Below the pieces are notes generated by a model that was given only the letters and a program-made list of their open reading frames with translations, did no database searches and was not told where the DNA came from. Shown here piece after piece: positions 1 through 5,733 of a stretch of DNA of 5,836 nt. A program made the position numbers and the translations under genes. Within the stretch, counting starts at the first letter, position 1, and each line of letters starts with the position of its first letter. Origin of the DNA: Pseudomonadota bacterium (GTDB lineage: Bacteria; Pseudomonadota; Alphaproteobacteria; Rhizobiales; Hyphomicrobiaceae); assembly GCA_023416575.1 (NCBI GenBank), contig JAEZHL010000222.1, positions 1-5,836 on the forward strand, in the 5' to 3' direction.

Positions 1-1024
1 GGATGATCGTGGTTCCCTCCAGCACGCAGCCGAGCAGGAGGAGGATGACATTGACCAGGATCAGGAAGCCAATGGGCGATAGTTCCCACTCGGTCAGCAA
101 TACGCTCAGCGAATGGGGGATGTTCTCGACGGTCACGACGTAGTTGAACACGAGCGCGCCGGCGATCAGCATCCCGATCGAGGCAGACGTGCGCGCGCCG
201 GCGAGCACAGACTTGTAGAAATCAGCGAAGCTGACGCTGCGATAAATAACGACCGAAACAATCAGTGCGTAGGCGGCGGCAACTGCAGCGGCCTCGGTCG
301 GGGTGGTCGCGCCAGAGTAAATGCCTCCCAGCAGCACGACAGGCATCATGAGGGCGGGGAACGCCTGCCAGATGATGCGCGGCAGCTCCCGCGCCGGTGT
401 CGGTGTTTCGATCGGGAATTTCTCCCGGCGGGCTCCTACGGCAACGATGATCATCTGCGTCAAGGCCATCAGCAGCCCCGGGATTACGCCGCCCAGAAAC
501 AAGTAGCCAATCGATGCGTCGGAAACGAGCGCATAGAGCACCATCGGAATGGATGGCGGAATGATAGGGCCGATGACGGCCGTAGCTGCGGTCAAAGCGG
601 CAGCATAGCTCGCCCGATACTTATTGCCGGCAGTCATCATGCTCTGCATCACCTTGCCGGTGCCGGCGGCATCTGCGATGGCGGAGCCGGACATGCCGGC
701 GAAGATAATGCTCTGAAGAATATTGACCTGTGCCAACCCTCCCCGGAACCGCCCAACGATCGCATTGCAGAAGACGAGCAGCCGCTCGGTCATTGAGCCG
801 ATGTTCATCAGCTCTGCCGCGAGAATGAAAAGGGGCACCGCCAGGATGATGTAGTTGGAATACATCCCGTTCAGGATCTGCTCAGCGGCGGTCCCCATGT
901 CTAGGCCCGCCAGAAGCAGGTAAAAGACGGACCCCGCGATCATAGCATGGCCAATCGGCAGCCCCAGGAACGCGAGCGCGGTGATCGCGACGATCGAAAT
1001 CGAGAAGGGGCTGGCGATGCTCAT
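1..1024 (-). CDS. dctM: TRAP transporter large permease subunit DctM (partial, 3' end missing)
   Basis: Large membrane subunit of a tripartite ATP-independent periplasmic (TRAP) transporter. It carries the substrate across the inner membrane, driven by an ion (usually sodium) gradient, after the DctP receptor delivers it. I translated 341 codons with no stop; the frame leaves the left edge, so about 85-90 residues of a usual 425-430 are missing. The protein is very hydrophobic. Family signatures are SGSAIADAAGTG (about residues 112-123), GPIIPPSIPMVLY (152-164) and GIYSGATTPTEAAAVAAAYAL starting near 234, which match the two pseudo-symmetric halves of the DctM fold. The ATG start overlaps the dctQ stop as ATGA, the usual sign of translational coupling, and an AGGA lies 8 bases upstream. 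It is the third gene of the dctPQM operon. The family assignment is firm; the substrate is unknown. Confidence 0.95.
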   Translation of the reverse strand, partial: MSIASPFSISIVAITALAFLGLPIGHAMIAGSVFYLLLAGLDMGTAAEQILNGMYSNYIILAVPLFILAAELMNIGSMTERLLVFCNAIVGRFRGGLAQVNILQSIIFAGMSGSAIADAAGTGKVMQSMMTAGNKYRASYAAALTAATAVIGPIIPPSIPMVLYALVSDASIGYLFLGGVIPGLLMALTQMIIVAVGARREKFPIETPTPARELPRIIWQAFPALMMPVVLLGGIYSGATTPTEAAAVAAAYALIVSVVIYRSVSFADFYKSVLAGARTSASIGMLIAGALVFNYVVTVENIPHSLSVLLTEWELSPIGFLILVNVILLLLGCVLEGTTII

Positions 1025-1539
1025 AAGCCCGATCCTGCTTTGGACGGATCGAACTCCTGAGGTGCGGAACCGACGAGGGCCCGCCAGGAAAGCCAGATAT
1101 ATCGGCAAAGTATCGCAATGACGAAAACAACGTAAATCGAGAAGAGCCAGTCGAATCGTATCTTCAGATAAGCCGAGTGCTCGACTTTCATGAATGTCAC
1201 GTAGTCGAAGGTGGCGGGAAGCGAGACCCCATATAGGCCAACGAGCGCCGCGGCCGAAATGAGCATCAGCACCCGACGGAGTGTCGGCCCCGCGGACCCG
1301 TAGATCAGGTCAAAGCGAATCTCCTCATCTTCTCGCAAGACAAACGCCGCGCCCCACAGGACGAGCCAGATCCATAGGATCGAGCTAATCTCGTTGGTCC
1401 AGCCTATCGGCAGATTGAGCACGTACCGGAATACGATCTGAAGGATGAATGCGGCGAACATCGTCGCCAGCATCAGGGCCAGTACGTTCTCGGCGCGGCG
1501 GTAGAGCCACTGGCCAATGCGCAACAGTGTTGGATTCAC
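1021..1539 (-). CDS. dctQ: TRAP transporter small permease subunit DctQ
   Basis: Small four-helix membrane subunit that pairs with DctM in the inner membrane and is needed for transport. With the GTG start chosen here it has 172 residues, typical for the family. Hydrophobic segments lie near residues 18-38, 52-70, 88-108 and 130-150. The family pattern is visible as FRYVLNLPIGWTNEIS (37-52), followed by WGAAFVLREDEEIRFDL (62-78), the usual W-x-x-E plus GAA-x-x-x-R-E block. The frame also offers a TTG at 1551, but GGAG at 1546-1549 is placed 6 bases before the GTG at 1539 and would lie inside the longer reading, so GTG is preferred. It sits 74 bases after dctP, across a strong hairpin, and overlaps dctM by 4 bases. 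Family assignment is firm; the start is probable. Confidence 0.92.
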   Translation of the reverse strand: MNPTLLRIGQWLYRRAENVLALMLATMFAAFILQIVFRYVLNLPIGWTNEISSILWIWLVLWGAAFVLREDEEIRFDLIYGSAGPTLRRVLMLISAAALVGLYGVSLPATFDYVTFMKVEHSAYLKIRFDWLFSIYVVFVIAILCRYIWLSWRALVGSAPQEFDPSKAGSGL

Positions 1540-1545
1540 GTGCGG

Positions 1546-1549
1546 CTCC
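1546..1549 (-). promoter_or_regulatory. Ribosome binding site that decides the dctQ start
   Basis: GGAG stands 6 bases before the GTG at 1539. The upstream in-frame TTG at 1551-1549 has no purine-rich stretch in front of it and would place this GGAG within codons 1-2. The site therefore argues for a GTG start and a 172-residue DctQ. Confidence 0.65.
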
Positions 1550-1570
1550 AACGAGAGATATCAAAACAGA

Positions 1571-1600
1571 TCCCCCGGCTTGTCGGAGCCAGCCGGGGGA
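1571..1600 (-). terminator. Strong intercistronic hairpin between dctP and dctQ
   Basis: TCCCCCGGCT at 1571-1580 and AGCCGGGGGA at 1591-1600 are perfect reverse complements: a 10-bp stem, mostly G-C, with a 10-base loop. On the transcribed (minus) strand it is followed by TCTGTTTTG, a short, broken T tract. It begins 13 bases after the dctP stop codon. Such a structure inside a TRAP operon would act as a partial terminator or as a 3'-end stabiliser, so that more receptor than permease is made. Structure is seen directly; the function is inferred. It is unlikely to be a full terminator because dctQ and dctM lie immediately beyond it with no obvious promoter. Confidence 0.75.
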
Positions 1601-1613
1601 TGCATGCCGTTTT

Positions 1614-2603
1614 CTAGAGCGCGTTGATTTTCTCGACCATGCCCTTCGGCCATTGGGCGGCAAGGTCCGAAGCCAGGTATTTCTCCTGCGCGAACTTGCG
1701 GAACGCATCCTTGTTGGGCTCGTAAATCTGCAGGCCCTTGCTTTTGAAGAGGTCGATCAATTGAGCCTCGCGCGCCTGATGCTTCTCAGTCGAGAAGTCG
1801 ATGGCGGCATCGGCTGCTGCCTGGAAGCGTTGCTTCTGGTCCGCGGACATACCGTTCCAGACCTTGTTGGAGACCGTCAGCAGATCAAAGCCGACAAGGT
1901 GCGATGTCAGCACGATCTGCGACATGACCTCGTAGAACTTCATGTTCTCGATGTTCGGCAGCGGATTGTCCTGCCCATCGATCGCTCCGGTCTGCAAACC
2001 GGTGTAGACCTCCGCATAAGCCATCGGGGTGGGATTGGCGCCGATCGCCTGACCCAGGAACTGCCACGCCTCTCCGGGAGGCATGCGCAACTTAACTCCG
2101 GCCAGATCAGCCGGTACGTTGATCTTCTTGTCTGGCTTCAATCCGACATGGCGGGAGCCGAAGTAGGTCGGGCCGAGGACACGCACACCGAGTTGATCCT
2201 CGGTCATCTTCTTCATCTCGGCGCCGGCGTCGCTCTCGAAGAACTTTTTGACGTGGGCGGCATCACGGAAAAGATAAGCGGCGGTCAGGATCGACCAGGC
2301 CGGGATCTGCTTCGAGAAGTCCTGCGGCGCGATATTGCCCATCTCCAGGTTGCCGCGCTGGAGGGCAACGAGCTCGGTTCCCTGCTTGAACAGGTTCCCG
2401 CCGTAGTAGCCCTCGAAAGTGAAGTCGCTCGCGATCGCATCCGCGAACTTCTTCATCATCTCGGCACGGATATCCTGCTCGGAGAAAACGGCTGAAAAGC
2501 GCAGCTTGGGCTTCGATTGTGCGCGTGCCGGAAGGGCTACCGCTGCGGCGGCGAGGCCGGCCGTCCCAGCAAGGAACCGGCGACGTGTTGTCTCCAGAGT
2601 CAT
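1614..2603 (-). CDS. dctP: TRAP transporter substrate-binding protein DctP
   Basis: Periplasmic solute receptor that captures an organic acid and hands it to DctQM. The 329 residues match the usual 320-340. The N-terminus TRRRFLAG (6-13), then a hydrophobic Ala/Leu run and ALPARA-Q (cleavage near 28/29), is a signal peptide of twin-arginine type. Mature protein begins near QSKPKLRFS. Ligand-site signatures are R173 in KLRMPPGEAW, the conserved carboxylate-clamping arginine, and N213 in GLQTGAIDGQDNP (202-214). The 40-residue spacing between them equals that between R147 and N187 in sialic acid receptor SiaP; R151 is a further candidate contact. The start ATG is backed by GGGAGGA 5 bases upstream. 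It heads the leftward dctPQM operon and faces a divergent TetR regulator, its probable controller. A C4-dicarboxylate, keto acid, sugar acid or aromatic acid are all possible ligands. Confidence 0.95.
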   Translation of the reverse strand: MTLETTRRRFLAGTAGLAAAAVALPARAQSKPKLRFSAVFSEQDIRAEMMKKFADAIASDFTFEGYYGGNLFKQGTELVALQRGNLEMGNIAPQDFSKQIPAWSILTAAYLFRDAAHVKKFFESDAGAEMKKMTEDQLGVRVLGPTYFGSRHVGLKPDKKINVPADLAGVKLRMPPGEAWQFLGQAIGANPTPMAYAEVYTGLQTGAIDGQDNPLPNIENMKFYEVMSQIVLTSHLVGFDLLTVSNKVWNGMSADQKQRFQAAADAAIDFSTEKHQAREAQLIDLFKSKGLQIYEPNKDAFRKFAQEKYLASDLAAQWPKGMVEKINAL

Positions 2604-2608
2604 AGCAT

Positions 2609-2615
2609 TCCTCCC
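2609..2615 (-). promoter_or_regulatory. Ribosome binding site of dctP
   Basis: GGGAGGA lies 5 bases upstream of the dctP ATG at 2603. It is a near-ideal Shine-Dalgarno sequence and the strongest in the left half of the window, which fits a receptor made in excess over its permease. Confidence 0.8.
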
Positions 2616-2619
2616 TGTT

Positions 2620-2721
2620 TCAAGGCTTCTTAACTCTCACGACCTTCGGACCTTCGGCATAGGCATACGCCGGGTTGTGGACAGGCTCTGGACGCAATCG
2701 GTCGTCGGAGGCGCGCCGCAT
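2620..2721 (-). CDS. Possible 33-residue leader ORF ahead of dctP
   Basis: An ATG at 2721 opens a 33-codon frame ending in TGA at 2622-2620, only 16 bases before the dctP ATG. GGAAGG lies about 9 bases before this ATG. The peptide is polar and basic, ends in VVRVKKP, and contains AYAYA, encoded by the local TATGCC tandem repeat. It matches no family I recognise. GC at third codon positions is about two thirds, lower than in neighbouring genes, so coding is not demonstrated. The same frame stays open further upstream across the antisense of the regulator gene, which weakens the case. If real, it could be a leader peptide coupled to dctP translation; otherwise it is a chance frame in a 5' untranslated region. 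Confidence 0.2.
   Translation of the reverse strand: MRRASDDRLRPEPVHNPAYAYAEGPKVVRVKKP
2642..2667. repeat. Two short tandem duplications in the dctP leader
   Basis: ACCTTCGG occurs twice back to back (2642-2649, 2650-2657), and GGCATA occurs twice directly after, sharing two bases with it (2656-2661, 2662-2667). Both are exact. They lie 39-64 bases upstream of the dctP start. Repeats this short can arise by slippage; no function can be read from them. Confidence 0.5.
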
Positions 2722-2749
2722 GAGCCTTGGCCTTCCTTGACCACGGTGT

Positions 2750-2763
2750 ACTAAACAGTTAGT
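2750..2763. promoter_or_regulatory. Palindrome, probable TetR-type operator
   Basis: ACTAA-ACAG-TTAGT is an inverted repeat with perfect 5-bp arms and a 4-base centre. It sits in the AT-richest part of the divergent region, 7 bases before the first possible start of the regulator gene and 146 bases before dctP. TetR-family dimers usually bind palindromes of this size, and self-regulating members usually bind between their own gene and the divergent target. A weak promoter-like pair for the regulator, TTGACC (2737-2742), 17 bases, TAGTTA (2760-2765), would overlap it; on the other strand TTGACG (2772-2767) lies beside it. The palindrome is seen; its role as operator is inferred. Confidence 0.5.
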
Positions 2764-2770
2764 TACGTCA

Positions 2771-3538
2771 ATGGGATTGGGTCTGATTGGCGCTACTCGC
2801 ATGGCGGAACTGGGCAGAGCCCGGAGGAAATCGAACACGGAGCCCATGCGCCACCAGGACCCCGGTGGCACCCGTCGCGATATCCTCGAAGTTGCCTCGC
2901 GAGAGTTCGCGCGCAATGGCCTCTCCGGCGCACGCGTCGACGAGATCGCGGCCCACACGCGCTCGAGCAAGCGCATGATTTACTACTACTTCGGCGACAA
3001 GGAAGGCCTCTACCTCCGGGTTCTCGAGGACGCCTACAGGTTGGTTCGGGAGGGTGAGGCGAAGCTCGATGTCGAGGGGCTCTCTCCAATCGAGGCACTC
3101 CGGCAGCTCGTCGAGTTCACCTTCGACCATCATCGCCAACATGAGGAATTCATTCGCCTCGTGATGATCGAGAACATCCACGGCGCCGAGTACCTCAACC
3201 AGTCGGATGTGGTCCGCGGTCTCAATGCGAGCGCGATCGATCACGTCACCCGGATTTACGAAAGCGGTGTGGCCGGCGGTGACTTCAGGCCGGGCATCGA
3301 CCCCGTCGAGCTGCACTGGCTCATCAGCTCCTTGTGCTTCTTCAACGTGTCCAACCGCGCGACGTTTTCCAGAATCTTTGGTCGCGACTTTGGCTCAGAC
3401 GAGATGCAGGACCGTCTGCGCCGTAATGCGGTCGACACGGTATTGCGGTTTGCTGTGGTCTCGGAAGCAGGTGCCCCGGAATTGCCCGCTGCCAACAAGC
3501 CGCTAGTCGCCACTGCAACCAGCGGGCGATCTCGCTAG
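2771..3538 (+). CDS. TetR/AcrR-family transcriptional regulator
   Basis: A one-component, ligand-responsive DNA-binding protein, normally a dimeric repressor released by a small molecule. The N-terminal helix-turn-helix domain spans about residues 34-81: TRRDILEVASREFARNG, then VDEIAAHTRSSKRMIYYYFGDKEGLY, the classic TetR recognition helix followed by YYYF-x-x-KEGLY. The remaining residues to about 230 form the ligand and dimer domain; HEEFIRLVMIENIHGAEYL and NRATFSRIFGRDFGSDE resemble the C-terminal domain of proteobacterial RutR/NicS-like regulators. The tail after 231 looks disordered. The start is uncertain: ATG at 2771 (255 aa), 2801 (245 aa) and 2846 (230 aa) are all in frame, and none has a well-spaced ribosome binding site. 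GC at third positions rises after 2801, favouring 2801 or later. It is divergent from dctP, so it most likely controls the TRAP operon and itself; the ligand is unknown. Confidence 0.93.
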   Translation: MGLGLIGATRMAELGRARRKSNTEPMRHQDPGGTRRDILEVASREFARNGLSGARVDEIAAHTRSSKRMIYYYFGDKEGLYLRVLEDAYRLVREGEAKLDVEGLSPIEALRQLVEFTFDHHRQHEEFIRLVMIENIHGAEYLNQSDVVRGLNASAIDHVTRIYESGVAGGDFRPGIDPVELHWLISSLCFFNVSNRATFSRIFGRDFGSDEMQDRLRRNAVDTVLRFAVVSEAGAPELPAANKPLVATATSGRSR

Positions 3539-3655
3539 TTGGCCTTGTGCGCGCCGGGCGACAATCGCGCCCGCATGGTGATCCTGTGAGCCGGGTGTGG
3601 ACGAACCGCAGCGTGGACGCCGGCTTCGGTGCGCGTACAACGAGAGGCTGAGTCC

Positions 3656-3660
3656 GGAGG
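3656..3660 (+). promoter_or_regulatory. Ribosome binding site that decides the doxX-family start
   Basis: GGAGG lies 7 bases before ATG 3668. A longer in-frame reading from GTG 3629 would bury this site inside the gene and has no site of its own, so 3668 is chosen. Confidence 0.8.
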
Positions 3661-3667
3661 CGCAACG

Positions 3668-4138
3668 ATGTCCTGGACCGATGTGCTGCGCACGAGTGCT
3701 TCGGGTTGGACGATCCTGGTGCGCCTGCTGGTTGGGCTGATCGTATTTCTGCCTGAAGGCATGCAGAAGCTGATGTTTCCCGACTTTCTCGGCGTTGGAC
3801 GCTTCGCCAGGATCGGCGTCCCAGTCCCAGGCTTTGCCGCGCCGCTCGTTGGAGTGGTCGAAATCGTGTGCGGCGCGCTGATCATCATTGGATTGTTCAC
3901 GCGCCTGGCCGCCGTGCCGCTGATCGTCATCATGATCGTTGCGCTCATCTCGACGAAGCTGCCGATCCTCGTGGGGCACGATGTCTGGATCTTCCATTTA
4001 TCGCATGAGGTCGGTCGGCTGGGTTTCTGGAGCGCCATGCATGAGGCCCGTGTCGATCTGACGATGCTTTTGGCCTGCCTCTTTCTCCTGATCGTCGGTG
4101 CCGGCCGCTGGTCCATCGACGCGCTGCTGACACGATAG
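3668..4138 (+). CDS. DoxX-family integral membrane protein
   Basis: A 156-residue inner-membrane protein with four predicted helices, near residues 15-29, 57-77, 80-98 and 131-147. DoxX-family marks are an early FLPEGMQKLMFP (27-38), then IGVPVPGFAAPLVGVVEIVCGALIIIGLFTRLAAVPL, where the pattern GIP-x-P, a glutamate inside helix 2 (E65) and GLFTRLAA are typical, and a C-terminal R-x-D helix (RVDLTMLL) followed by GAGRWSIDALL. Members of this family are linked to thiosulfate:quinone oxidation in archaea and to redox or stress-related membrane complexes in bacteria, but for most, including this one, the reaction is not known. It follows the regulator gene by 129 bases on the same strand and could be transcribed with it or alone; I see no convincing promoter or terminator in that gap. 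It is convergent with tctA. Confidence 0.88.
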   Translation: MSWTDVLRTSASGWTILVRLLVGLIVFLPEGMQKLMFPDFLGVGRFARIGVPVPGFAAPLVGVVEIVCGALIIIGLFTRLAAVPLIVIMIVALISTKLPILVGHDVWIFHLSHEVGRLGFWSAMHEARVDLTMLLACLFLLIVGAGRWSIDALLTR

Positions 4139-4148
4139 GGCGGTTCGG

Positions 4149-4182
4149 GCCAACGGCTTCAGCAGCTTCTGAAGCCGTTGGC
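4149..4182. terminator. 14-bp inverted repeat between convergent doxX-family gene and tctA
   Basis: GCCAACGGCTTCAG (4149-4162) and CTGAAGCCGTTGGC (4169-4182) are perfect reverse complements around a 6-base loop, a very stable hairpin on either strand. It starts 10 bases after the stop of the DoxX-family gene and lies 61 bases beyond the tctA stop, so it is placed to serve both convergent transcripts. Neither side carries a T run, so it is not a textbook intrinsic terminator; it may act as a Rho-assisted terminator or as a 3'-end block to nucleases. Confidence 0.65.
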
Positions 4183-4243
4183 GGAATCGATCGGGCTCCC
4201 TGCGGAACAGACCGGCGACGTCGGTTGCGATCTCGAGGATGCT

Positions 4244-5728
4244 CTAGGCACTAACCTTCCGCCAAATCCAGCGTGCGAGCGGGAAGAGCCACACAGATAG
4301 CGTGATTGCCCCGAGAACGCCTGCCATCGGTCGTTCGAAAAGGCCAATGACGCTCCCCTGCGTGCTGATCAGCGACTGCATCAGATGCTGCTCAACCAGT
4401 TTCCCGAGCACGATGCCCAATACCATCGGTGCGAGCGGGAACTTGTTCTCCTCCAGGATGTAGGCGAGGACACCGAGCACCAGCATAACCAAGATGCCGA
4501 ATACCGTATTATCGATTGCGAACGAACCGACCACAGCCAACACCAGGAGCGGCGGCATCAGGAACTCACGCCGTATGCTCAGGATGAGCCCAGAGAACCG
4601 GATTGCGATCAAGCTGATCGGCAGCAGCATCAGGTTGGCCAAAAAGAAGCAGATGAAAACGGCATAGAGCAGATCGGCATTCTGGATGAAAATGGTTGGC
4701 CCCGGATTCATCCCCTTGAGATACAGAACGCCTATTGCAATCGCCGTGATGGTATCACCCGGTATCGCAAAGACCAGCGCAGGAACGAAGGCGCCGCTGA
4801 GTGCTGCATTGTTCGCAGAGCTTCCCGCAACTATGCCTTCGAGATTACCCTTGCCCCACGTTTTCGGGTCCCGAGAAAAGCGCCGGGCGACGCCGAAAGA
4901 GATCCACGAAGCGATATCGGCCCCCGCGCCGGGAAGAATTCCAATGGCGGTACCAAGCGTGCTGCCTCTGAACACGTGCCGCCATTGGTCGCGACAAGCT
5001 CGCAAGACCGCAAGGAATCCAATCCGTTTCCGCGCCGCTTGATCAACCCCCTGGGTGTTACTCCCGAGCACCGTCCTGATGATCTCACCGAGGGCGAACA
5101 TACCAATGAGGGCCGGGATAAAACTGATCCCGTCGTAGAGATTGGCGTTTCCGAAAGTGAAACGCGGGAAACCCGTCGTATAATCCATCCCGACGGTGGC
5201 GATGAGAACGCCGAGCAGCAGGGAAATCGCGCCCTTCAGGGAATCTTCGGTGCTGACGAACACGGAACAGGTCAAGCCCAGGCAAGCCAGCCAAAAGAAT
5301 TCGAACGTGCTGAACTTGAGGGCAAAGTTGGCCAGCACCGGTGCAAACAACACCAGCACGATCGTGCCGATGATACCGCCAATGGCGGAGCAGAGGGCGT
5401 TAAGCCCGAGAACCAGCCCAACTTTGCCCTGACGGGTGAGTGCAAATGCATCGTCGACGTAAGCGGCGGATGCGGGGGTGCCAGGCATGCGCAACAGCGC
5501 TCCGGGAATATCCCCGGCGAAAATTGCCGTAGCTGCTGCCGCAACGATCGAAGCAATCGCCGCAACCGGGCTTAAGAAAAATGTGATCGGAACCAGCAGC
5601 GCCACAGCCATCGTTGCTGTAAGGCCCGGCAATGCCCCTAAGATGAATCCGAACAGACAGGCAAGGACGAGCGATATCAGGGTCGCGGGATCGCTGACCA
5701 GCACAACCGCTTGCAGAAAAGAATCCAT
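4244..5728 (-). CDS. tctA: Tripartite tricarboxylate transporter permease TctA
   Basis: Large membrane subunit of a TTT-family secondary transporter, which imports carboxylates in the inner membrane with TctB and a periplasmic TctC receptor. The 494 residues equal the family length of about 500. It is strongly hydrophobic with many helices. The two repeated signatures are present: GFILGALPGLTATMAVALLVP (27-47), followed by GDIPGALLRMPGTPASAAYVDD (72-93) in the first half, and GTAIGILPGAGADIASWISFG (259-279), then AGSSANNAALSGAFVP (301-316) and FAIPGDTITAIAIGVLYLKGMNPGP (320-344) in the second. The proline-glycine loops are those proposed to line the transport site. The ATG lies 5 bases after the tctB stop, with a weak GGTGA ahead of it, so translation is probably coupled. 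The gene ends the operon (tctC is expected further right). Substrate cannot be told; citrate, terephthalate and other acids are known for the family. Confidence 0.95.
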   Translation of the reverse strand: MDSFLQAVVLVSDPATLISLVLACLFGFILGALPGLTATMAVALLVPITFFLSPVAAIASIVAAAATAIFAGDIPGALLRMPGTPASAAYVDDAFALTRQGKVGLVLGLNALCSAIGGIIGTIVLVLFAPVLANFALKFSTFEFFWLACLGLTCSVFVSTEDSLKGAISLLLGVLIATVGMDYTTGFPRFTFGNANLYDGISFIPALIGMFALGEIIRTVLGSNTQGVDQAARKRIGFLAVLRACRDQWRHVFRGSTLGTAIGILPGAGADIASWISFGVARRFSRDPKTWGKGNLEGIVAGSSANNAALSGAFVPALVFAIPGDTITAIAIGVLYLKGMNPGPTIFIQNADLLYAVFICFFLANLMLLPISLIAIRFSGLILSIRREFLMPPLLVLAVVGSFAIDNTVFGILVMLVLGVLAYILEENKFPLAPMVLGIVLGKLVEQHLMQSLISTQGSVIGLFERPMAGVLGAITLSVWLFPLARWIWRKVSA

Positions 5729-5733
5729 TCAAT

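Noticed and set aside
113..796. A 227-codon open frame on the plus strand, antisense to dctM
   Set aside because: It is rich in His, Arg, Asp and Gly with no fold-like pattern and mirrors the dctM coding strand, which has clear motifs.
1449..2495. A 348-codon open frame on the plus strand, antisense to dctP and dctQ
   Set aside because: It lies wholly opposite genes with strong family signatures, its translation has no recognisable domain, and long antisense frames are common in high-GC DNA.
2604..2770. Sigma-54 promoter for the TRAP operon, as known for some dicarboxylate transporters
   Set aside because: I could not find a GG-N10-GC element in a proper TGGCAC/TTGC context on the minus strand, and no DctB/DctD-type two-component genes are present.
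3555..3573. Small hairpin (CGGGCG / CGCCCG, 7-base loop) after the regulator stop, considered as a terminator
   Set aside because: The stem is only 6 bp, such pairs are frequent at this GC content, and no T tract follows.
3503..4116. Two overlapping minus-strand open frames opposite the DoxX-family gene
   Set aside because: The plus-strand gene has a good ribosome site and DoxX signatures; the antisense products show no helices or motifs.
4385..5575. A 396-codon open frame on the plus strand, antisense to tctA
   Set aside because: The translation is a highly charged, low-complexity string typical of the complement of a hydrophobic membrane protein gene; tctA on the other strand is unambiguous.
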